Shown: piece after piece, positions 56,374 through 64,000 of the stretch
How positions within the stretch are numbered: the first letter of the stretch is position 1
Layout: each line of letters opens with the position of its first letter
Assembly: GCA_014773175.1 (NCBI GenBank)
Contig: VXCM01001525.1
Location: 2,791-66,790, forward strand
Reading direction: 5' to 3'
DNA length: 64,000 nucleotides
Source of the DNA: Lucifuga dentata
Taxonomy: Eukaryota; Chordata; Actinopteri; Ophidiiformes; Bythitidae
Program-made: the position numbers and the translations under genes
Notes under the pieces: generated by a model
What the model was told of the DNA's origin: nothing
Seen by the model: only the letters and a program-made list of their open reading frames with translations
Database searches by the model: none

Positions 56374-57799
56374 GTGAGTAGCCTATCCCCATTGCTGTAT
56401 TAATCCCTTCCACTGTTAACAGCTGATGTGCATCCATCTATCTGCTGATTGATTATATTTATTTGATTAATGCCAGCTGTTTTATGTAAATCCATCAGTA
56501 TAATCCATCCATTTTAATGATATTTATGTAATAAATTGTCATAGATTCTGAATGGTTGTTTCTTTTTTTTTGTGACTATTTTAAAGGACTTGTGATAATA
56601 AATTTGTCTTGGGGGAAGTTCATGTCTCTGTTTTTCATTGGCTAATCTAATGCATCCTTTCCACTGAACCTGAAAGGTTAGGTTGGTTCATCAGTTGAGC
56701 TTGGTAATTCAGCCTGAGCTAAATCCTAAACCTTGCCACCACAGGTCTCATTATTATTTTTCCTGCTTCTTTCCCTGCTTCCTTCTATCCTCTCTTTCAT
56801 GAAAAACCTGTAAATTGTGATGAGTTTTTTTGTCGATACACAAATAATTTAACATTCCAAAAGGAACCATTTTCTTTCATTCTTAATGATGCATTAGTAT
56901 ATTTTACTTTAATATTTGTCGAATACTTTTACTCAAGTAAAATTTTACATGATTGACTTTTACTAGTAATTGAGTATTATTATTAAAGGAAAGCACTTAA
57001 GTTCTTATTCCACCGTCGCATAGACACTCGCACATTTAAAGCATACACAGACACACACACACACACAGCATTCACACACATGTTGACTGGTTGTGTTGAC
57101 TTTGTCAGTTCACCATGTTTAAATTGATCATTATTTGCTGTCTTTATATTTCTAAAATACTGCAGTTATTACATTTTATTTTTGTCTGGGTAGAAAAGTG
57201 GCTGTTTTCAGCATCTCTGAACTGTTTCAGGACTCCAGCTGTCAGTAGGTAGACAGGAAACGTCCGTCACCAATTCTTCTCCACAGCAGCTGCAGTCGGA
57301 CGTGCATAACAACGTCCCACGCTGCTACCAGAGCGCCATTAAAGGAAAGAACTTCTAAGAGCAGGATTCATTCTGTCGCTCACCTCAGCAGGTACGCTGA
57401 GCGCTGATGAACACAGGCAGACACAGAAACGACCTTTTGCTTTTGTGTTTCAGACAGATTTAGGCCCAGTCCCTTATTAAATGATAAAGATTGACCAGTC
57501 AGGTTGTCTGCCTCATTCCCCTGTAACACAGCTATGTGAAATAGGTGGTGAAAAGCTGACAGATGTGAAATTAAAAATGAAAAAGAAAAAGAACTCAATT
57601 AAAAAAAAAATTAGACAATTAAAAGTATGAGCAGTGGAGAATTCCATTTTTAATATCCCGTGCATGTTAAAAGCTGCTGGGTGTACAGCATGTTATTATG
57701 TTAGAGTCATAATAATGTGGCTCTAACATTATTATGGATTCCACTGTAGTTCTGGGTAAATTGTTATAATAATCCAACTGTCTTGTTGCTGCATCTCTG
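56374..57799. other. No gene recognised; repeat trace and CA tract
   Basis: A fish 'ACTTTTACTCAAGTAAAA' repeat trace lies at about 56885-57015 and a CA tract at 57050-57067. The small inverted pair ACATTATTATG (57700-57735) is noted. Confidence 0.45.
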
Positions 57800-57894
57800 T
57801 GTCATGATCCATCTTCCCACATGTTTCCTGTGTTTGTTTTCCCCACCCTTGTGTTTCTTGTGTGTGGTTTCTCTTTGTGTATGTGTGTGTGTAT

Positions 57895-57931
<37 letters not shown>

Positions 57932-58372
57932 TGAGTGAGTGGGTGTGTCCATTCGGCGCCTCAATCTTCTCCTGATCATTCAGTCAGCTGTTCCACCTGA
58001 CGCCTATCCACTATTCAAGCTCTGCAGTATATATACCCCTGCTTTTCATCCACTCCTCACCACTTTGTTGTGTCTACCAGTCCGATAATACATGTTTTCC
58101 AGCCAGTTTGAAACAGTGAGTTCTACCTCTGTCTAAGGAGAAATTACCTATCGTTTACGTCCTGTTTATCCTGTGTTCCAGGATTCAACTCAGTATCACA
58201 CTCAGTCAAACTGCTGTCCATCTCCCTCAGCCAGTTCATGGTCAGCTATCCTACCTGCACCCCAGCCACCAGCCAACACCTGTAATTTACCTGATCTCGT
58301 ATTATGATAAATTCTTCACTTCTGCTCCCAGATCTGAGTCTGCTTGTGGGTCCTTTAAGTCTAATTGTGACA
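57800..58372 (+). mobile_element. Solo LTR with 5-bp target duplication (second)
   Basis: Begins TGTCATGATCC and ends AATTGTGACA. CTCTG flanks both ends exactly (57795-57799 and 58373-58377). A TATATATA motif at about 58028-58035 would be the U3 promoter in plus orientation. The LTR contains a GT/GTGA microsatellite at 57875-57948. No internal coding region remains, so it arose by LTR-LTR recombination. Its sequence is unrelated to the 54606 LTR and the 21 kb element as far as I can see. Confidence 0.82.
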
Positions 58373-58639
58373 CTCTGGTTCTTAGGTAGAAACTTTTAGT
58401 TTCACACATCTGAATTGTCTGTTTTCACCAATTATCATTTTCCTGATCTAACAAACCATTCCAAGGCTGTAGTGGCCTAACCCACTGAAATGACAAGTTC
58501 TACTGAAAGAAGAAGCACAGAGGCTGCTGCTTTCACACTTTCTGTTACGTCATTGTGACTGTTTCCAACCAGACGAAGAAGATTCCATCCAAAAATATTG
58601 GTATTAATGTCAGCCTTTAATAACCTATAAACACTAGAT

Positions 58640-59394
58640 CAGTCATGCTCAAAGTCCCGACTCTGGTCCAGATCCGGACCGAACCACAACTGTGTCCAGA
58701 CTCTGAGCAAATTATACTTTTTGTATGTATTATTTGTATCATCTGTGAGATCGCTGCGATGCAGTGAGTTAAAATTCTACACTTTCTCCACTGCAAGCAG
58801 CACTCCACTGTGTGAGAATGTCTACTCTGCTTTGGTTTGGTCCAATCACATTCAGTGTCCCGTCATCTCCATGANTGAGAATGTCTACTCTGCTTTGGTT
58901 TGGTCCAATCACATTCAGTGTCCCGTCATCTCCATGACAACATGGGTTAACATGGTGTTGGGCTTATTGAGGGTTGACAGCACAGCTAGTTATGCCAGCA
59001 ATTAGCTTGACTCAGGGTCGGATTGGCCATCGAGAGAGGCGGGACTTTTCCCTGTGGGCTGCAGCCATTGGTGGGCCGACCGGTGGCCTTTGCACTGCAC
59101 AATATAATATTAAGTAAAATTAACTTAAAGTAAGCAAACACAGTGTTTTCTTTCATAATTTTCTTGGCACTTAGATGAAAAATGGATTCTAAAAGGCGAA
59201 AGGGTGGCACAGATAAACAACTGACAATTATGGACTCTATTTACATTTGTATTTCCGTCTGGTCCCCCTCCTCCGACTCGGGGGGACTTAAGGTCAGTCA
59301 ATCTGACCCTGGATTGACTGACCTTAATAAACAGATCTTTGTCTTATTGAAAATTTTCTTTGTGGACCTTTAAGATTTGTATTTGAGTACTCTG
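58640..59394. mobile_element. hAT-type element, long copy, possible transposase N-terminal stub
   Basis: Begins CAGTCATGCTCAAAG and ends TTTGAGTACTCTG. Flanking octamers CACTAGAT (58632-58639) and CGCTAGAT (59395-59402) agree at 7 of 8. It is homologous to 1748-2200 but longer. At 59182 an ATG opens MDSKRRKGGTDKQLTIMDS, which resembles the basic start of some fish hAT transposases before the frame is lost. About 62 bp (58813-58874) are repeated after the N at 58875. Confidence 0.82.
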
Positions 59395-59402
59395 CGCTAG
59401 AT

Positions 59403-60929
59403 GGTCTTCAGACATTTATGTGTTCTCTTTGCACTCAGCAGCTTTGAAAGCAGAAGTGCAGGAAACAAGATGTATAAAGTGGAATTCATAAAACACAGTG
59501 CCAGGATTAATGTGTCGATAAAACCAGATATCATCACACAACCATCTTCCCTCATTCATAAGCAGCTGTTATCGGCATCTTATGGTATTTTCTTATTTAC
59601 AGGTCAAAGAAGCAATTCTTTGACAGGTAGCGGTTTGACAGTAACTGTCACAGAAAAAAATGAAGGCCTGCTTCAGTCTGGTGGCATATTTCAGCAATAT
59701 GAAATGTGAGTGACATTTTAAACTTTCTTTGCCTGATGTGTGGTGATCAATAAATTTGATATTTAAGTTGATCAGTCAGTTTATTTAAATTATGAGTTTT
59801 TATCTAATCTCGCACACATTCTAGTGGCACTACGCCTCTCCCTTAAACCTCAACCAACCTGTCCTGCGTGTGTGTCTTTCTCACACACTCCACACACAGA
59901 CACACACAGACACACACATTTCCCATACTCCAGACTTTCCAGTATGTGGATCTCTTTATCTTTCTTATATTAGTGTAAGTCTCTTAACTCTTAAATGCAC
60001 GAGTTGTTTTCCATCCATCCATTCATAATATGCAGGGTTTTTAGAGACCCGTAACTTACGCAACACAAATTGAGTTTCAAAGTGAAATATTTTTGCTTGT
60101 AAACTTTTCAGAACATTTTATGAATGATAACAAATCAATAAAAAAAAACAAAGGAACATTTTTTGCCATATTATATTTTTACAGTGACTTATAGATCCCA
60201 TCATTGAAGCCGCTGCATCACAGAGATGCTGCTCTGCAAGAAGCTCTGACACGGCGCTGCAGCATCTTTCTGTAGCAGTAAGCTAGCAGCATAGTTTACA
60301 GCATAAACATCCTCCTATTTTCAGTGTTTGTTCATCGTATCAGTGATCCTACAGCACCACCTAATGAACAAAGTTGAAAACAACTATTACCTGCTGCCTG
60401 TATACCAGGGGGAAAAAAAACACCACTATTACATATGGTCAGTAGTGACTCTATACACTTTTTATATGAAAAACAAAATTAGAAAAACAATTATTTTTAT
60501 CAATTTTGACAACTTTAAACCATAAAACTGTTAAAAACAAAGAGTTTGAGGAATACCAGCGGGTTGGGAGCTTAACTGAAAAAAATGAATGAACTAGAGG
60601 TGTGTAAAGTGGCCCTGGGTCGCTAAAGACCCAACCTATGCAATTAAGGGTTAAAATGCTGTTTAGTTACTGTTGTAAAGGTTTTTTTTTTTTGTTTGTT
60701 TTTTTGTTTTTTTTAATGATTTTTATCCATAGCACTGCAGCAAAAGGAAAAATAATAGGACTCTAGAAAAAAAAAAAGACAGAAAATCTGGAATTATTTT
60801 TACAAGTCTAAACTGGTCAGTTTAAACAATTCCCTCTTCAGGAGACAGAAAAAGTCTCAAAACTAATTTGGCAAACTTTGGTGCAGGCTGTAAAATATTC
60901 TGACATCTAATATTTATTCAGTTGTGCTA

Positions 60930-60930
<1 letters not shown>
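59403..60930. other. No gene recognised
   Basis: A 102-codon frame at 59401-59709 and a 65-codon frame at 60328-60525 lack motifs. T-rich (60680-60715) and CA (about 59880-59920) tracts are present. Confidence 0.4.

Positions 60931-60960
<30 letters not shown>
60931..60960. repeat. Poly-A run (30 bp)
   Basis: Thirty consecutive A. The upstream text shows no retroposon body that I can identify. Confidence 0.95.
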
Positions 60961-60963
<3 letters not shown>

Positions 60964-61844
60964 ATTACTTAAACTTTTTAATTTACTTTGTCCAGACTAA
61001 TTTTACAGACCGTCTTCAGTCTTCCTGCGAACCACCTTAGGGCTTAAAGCCAGATGTTGAAAACTGCTTCCATTCTAAAGACTGGAGGTGTTTCATCAAG
61101 GAGCTCGACTCATTAAGTCCAGCGAAACACTCGAGGCGCTTTGTGCTCGTCCAAGTCTTCAATCAGTCATTCAATAATGTATGAGGCAATCATCCCCTAA
61201 GTCTGTAGGACAAGGATAAGAACTGTCTCTGTCCCACCTCGCTGTGAAGACAAGATAAGATTCAGCAGGACCAACGCTGAAATTTAACATCCCATTTGTT
61301 AAAAAAGTCACATCTTTCTACTCGGATCGCAGGAGTCTGATTGATGAATCTTAAAATCACAACACATGGCGGGATAGACATCATCAATAACTCTTAATGC
61401 TGATTAACCATCTGTTGCTCCGAGATTCAAATATAGCTCAGAACAGTTTGATCAGCAGGTATTCACAAATGCTCATTAACTGCAGATAAATGGGGATTCA
61501 GACAGATTTTGAGTTAGGACGTTTTTCTTCCTGTTCACCAAATTCCACCACATAAATGAGTTTTCTAACACCAGCTATAAAGTTATTTCCTGTTGTATAA
61601 TCTAGTTGGATTAATAAAAAGGTCCCGCATGTTACATTTGTCCTGCAGAGTCCTTCAAATATTTAGAATATCTAACACAACAATTGGGAGAAAACTCCCT
61701 TTTGTCCACAAGATATATCAAACTCAATGGGCTGAATGCTTTGAAATTTAATGCCTTCATGCTCCCCAGAGGATGAAACCCATGAGCTTGTCTCTCCAGA
61801 CTCTGGTCAAACAGGACATCTCGTGATCTAACGAGTCGAGTCAA
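60961..61844. other. No feature recognised
   Basis: No supported gene or repeat in this stretch. Confidence 0.35.
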
Positions 61845-62250
61845 GTCAACTCAAGTTTATTTGTAGCCCAATATCAAACACGATGTCTCAAAGGGCTTTA
61901 CAGACCCACACATTAGCGGTTCCCAACCCAGCCTAAGCTCTCTAAGAAGACGAGGAAAAACTCCCCTTATTATATAAGGAAAAATGGAAGAAACCATGGG
62001 AAAGGCTATTCAATGAGAAATTCCCTCTCCTCAAACGGCCAGGTGTGTAAAAAGAGCTGCAGGTGGAGAAACAGGCGAATTACAAAGACACAAAATCAAT
62101 GAAGCATCACAGAATGATATAAATAGCAAATAAGCAATGATCCAGGAAGAGGATCCTGAAAGATGTAATCAATATGAAAACGTAATTGTGATGATTCAAG
62201 ATGTGTCACACTTCAAGAAAATGTCCACAAGTGGGAGTATGGTCACTTTT
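61845..62250 (+). repeat. Dispersed repeat family R1, copy 2
   Basis: TCAACTCAAGTTTATTTGTAG, CCAATATCAAACACGATG and CTCAAAGGGCTTTACAGAC open the copy, and GTTCCCAACCCAGCCTAAGC and AAGAAGACGAGG follow. The order matches 3434-3845. Its 3' end (62199-62264) is written twice because of the N join at 62265. Confidence 0.7.
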
Positions 62251-62319
62251 TGGGGTGGGGGGGTNAGATGTGTCACACTTCAAGAAAATGTCCACAAGTG
62301 GGAGTATGGTCACTTTTTG

Positions 62320-62390
62320 GGGTGGGGGGGTGTATCCTGTGATTGTTGAGTTGCACCTCCTCTCTTTAAAATGTAGAAAATGTAGGTTTC
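62320..62390 (+). repeat. 71-bp direct repeat, left copy
   Basis: G-run then TGTATCCTGTGATTGTTGAG and ACCTCCTCTCTTTAAAATG. The same segment recurs at 62766-62836 with about five differences. Confidence 0.88.
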
Positions 62391-62402
62391 CTTTGCTGAC
62401 TT

Positions 62403-62760
62403 GAGTTCAGTACTCGGTCTCTCCGGAGAATCTTTGGATACCACTGGTTTGACTTTGTGTTGAATGAGCGGTTTCTCCAGGAGGCCCAGATGAGACCGAT
62501 TACCAGCATTGTGAGAGAGCAGCAGTTGTGACACTACAGTCATGTGGCGTGTTTTTCTGAGGATGATCCAACACTCAGATGCCTCATTGCTGAGAACCCT
62601 GCTGATTCGACCAGGCTGAGAGGACGCCCACAAATGGATGGGTACCTCCGCAAGATGGGGATGGACTGCGGGTCTGCTGGCCAACTGGGACTTGGGACGT
62701 TTCCGTTGCAAGGTGGATGTGGTAAAGCGCAGCCCAGTGCATGCTCCTGTCCTGACCTGG
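62403..62760 (+). pseudogene. LINE ORF C-terminal fragment, decayed
   Basis: The nucleotide text (TTCAGTACTCGGTCTCTCC, TCTTTGGATACCACTGG, GACTTTGTGTTGAATGAGCGG, CATGTGGCGTGTTTT, GACGCCCACAAATGGATGG, ending GTGCATGCTCCTGTCC) matches the 3' coding end of an abundant fish LINE family after its reverse transcriptase. Frames are shifted and carry stops, so it is dead. The 219-codon frame at 62310-62969 on the minus strand is antisense to it and is not a gene. Confidence 0.6.
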
Positions 62761-62765
62761 GGTGG

Positions 62766-62836
62766 GGGTGGGGGGTTGTATCTTGTGATTATTGAGTTGC
62801 ACCTCCTCTCTTTAAAATGTGGAAAATGTAAGTTTC
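62766..62836 (+). repeat. 71-bp direct repeat, right copy
   Basis: G-run then TGTATCTTGTGATTATTGAG and ACCTCCTCTCTTTAAAATG. The pair brackets the LINE fragment and is about 446 bp apart. Confidence 0.88.
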
Positions 62837-63132
62837 TGTTGGTTTCTGTTCTGTTTCTCTTTCTGTTTCTGCCGATTTGACATTCATTGGGCTTTGGCAC
62901 CAGAGGAAGTGATATAAAGTTTAGGTTTAAATGTGCAGCAGATTGTTTGTTGGTTTTTACCCGTGACACCTCTTACAACAACGTGTTAGTAATGGGACAG
63001 CGATCACTGATGCATTAATGTAAGGGAAGCATCATGTTTATTGAACATGATGCTGTGTAGTTAGCATGACTTTTTACGAATGACTCCCATTGTAAAGCAA
63101 CATGTGGTTTTCCACACGCTTTTTTTTTTTTT

Positions 63133-63705
63133 TTAAGGACCATACCATTCACTTTGCATGTTTGAGCCCAATATATTCAATTTTCATACATACAAGGTTA
63201 CTGACAGTCATTTTCCAAAGCATACTACTGGAAAGGTGATTTACATTGTTTTTCTTACCTTCCAGACCGCCATTGGTTTCAGTTCATTCTGGTACGCTGT
63301 TAAAATCAACTTGTTGATACTTGAAATGGTCTTGGGATAGGTAATCATCATCACCAACAAGATGTGTATTCAGTTTTTTTTTTTTAGAAGTTACATAATT
63401 TTAGTGTTTAAAAGCAATAAAAAGTGTGGAGTGGATGTATGCCTTCACCAGGGAATATAGTCCCAAAAGAAGACCTGCATTTATTGAAAAATTTAAAGGA
63501 CCATGACTTCATAAGGCTGTGTAACTATTAATTGATTTTTAAGGTGGGTGTATCACTTCAATACTTGATTTTGAAAAATTAAGAAATTTTGCAAAATATC
63601 AGAAGCTGAAAATACAGTTTTATCCTTTGGGAAATGATTGTCAGTAATGTTACATGTATGAAAACTGAATATATTAGGCTCAAACATGCAAAATGGGTGG
63701 TATGA
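63133..63705 (+). mobile_element. TTAA inverted-repeat element, subfamily 2, copy 22
   Basis: Left end TTAAGGACCATACCATTC directly after a T-run (63119-63134). Right side ATTAGGCTCAAACATGC and GGGTGGTATGAG, with the last ~8 bp of the terminus lost. Markers TTTTAGTGTTTAAAAGCAAT and GGGAATATAGTCCCAAAAG are present. Confidence 0.9.
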
Positions 63706-64000
63706 GTTCATTCAAATTCATCTTCCTGCTGCCATAGTTTCTATGGTATATGGATCAAATTCTGGCTATGACTAGGAACATACAGTAACTTCTTCCTCTT
63801 CCTTCAATTTATGACGAATGTCTGGCCAAATCAAATGGCTTTGCTGCTATTTTTCTGATCGAGGGCAAATCTGACATCAAATAATGCAAAAGTAACAAGC
63901 CATTCACTCATTCAGACCACAGCAAACTACAGAAATGACTGAAGAGCTGAAATTAATGGAGTTAATTCGTCAGCGCTGATTCACTGTGTGTGTGTGTGTG
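63706..64000. other. No gene recognised; terminal GT tract
   Basis: The window ends inside a GT microsatellite (about 63984-64000). Nothing else is recognised. Confidence 0.4.

Noticed and set aside
62310..62969. Longest open frame in the window (219 codons, minus strand)
   Set aside because: It is antisense to a LINE fragment and to the 71-bp direct repeats, includes Pro runs from the G-rich tract and has no domain.
489..64000. CRISPR array or prokaryotic operon
   Set aside because: Tandem repeats here have no spacer structure, and all other signals (LINEs, LTR elements, microsatellites) are those of an animal genome.

Overview
The window looks like teleost fish nuclear DNA, probably a percomorph-type genome. 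It is AT-rich and microsatellite-dense (GA, CA/GT, ATC, GATA, AAG, ACA). It holds fish-type LINE 3' tails, an L2-like LINE remnant, hAT and Tc1/mariner-like inverted-repeat elements, and one full-length Ty3/gypsy-group LTR retrotransposon. I recognise no intact host protein-coding gene, tRNA or rRNA. Nearly all open reading frames lie inside transposable elements, microsatellites or antisense noise, so the window is best read as repeat-rich intergenic or intronic DNA.

The dominant feature is one family of short inverted-repeat elements (about 500-650 bp, both ends reading TTAAAGGACCATACC / GGTATGGTCCTTTAA). I count 24 complete or partial copies covering roughly 10.8 kb (about 17%) of the window. 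They occur in both orientations and in two internal-sequence subfamilies. No copy carries a transposase, so mobilisation in trans must have been supplied elsewhere.

Layout. 1-5 kb: GA and CA microsatellites, a hAT element with a perfect 8-bp target duplication, and dispersed repeats. 5-17 kb: a mariner-like element, eight TTAA-element copies or stubs, a fold-back element with inverted arrays of short repeats, and an 84-bp tandem array bracketed by identical 67-bp segments. 17-21 kb: mostly unassigned, with an 88-N gap and a 207-bp hairpin element. 21.07-27.49 kb: a minus-strand LTR retrotransposon with paired LTRs, a tRNA-Pro-type primer-binding site, a polypurine tract and a 4-bp target duplication. 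Its pol order is protease-integrase-RT-RNase H (the Gmr1 arrangement); it is broken by frameshifts and stops. 27.5-41 kb: more TTAA elements, a small TTAGGG-containing repeat family, an AT-rich symmetric block and an L2-like LINE remnant. 41-52 kb: the densest TTAA-element cluster, with nested insertions, a mosaic local duplication and GATA/AAG/GT microsatellites. 53-60 kb: two minisatellites, two solo LTRs with exact 5-bp target duplications, and a second, longer hAT copy. 60-64 kb: a dispersed repeat, a LINE C-terminal fragment between direct repeats, and a last TTAA element.

Assembly caveat: most single-N positions sit between two copies of the same 62-72 bp sequence or inside homopolymers. 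They are contig joins with unmerged overlaps, so short duplications and frame breaks there are artefacts.
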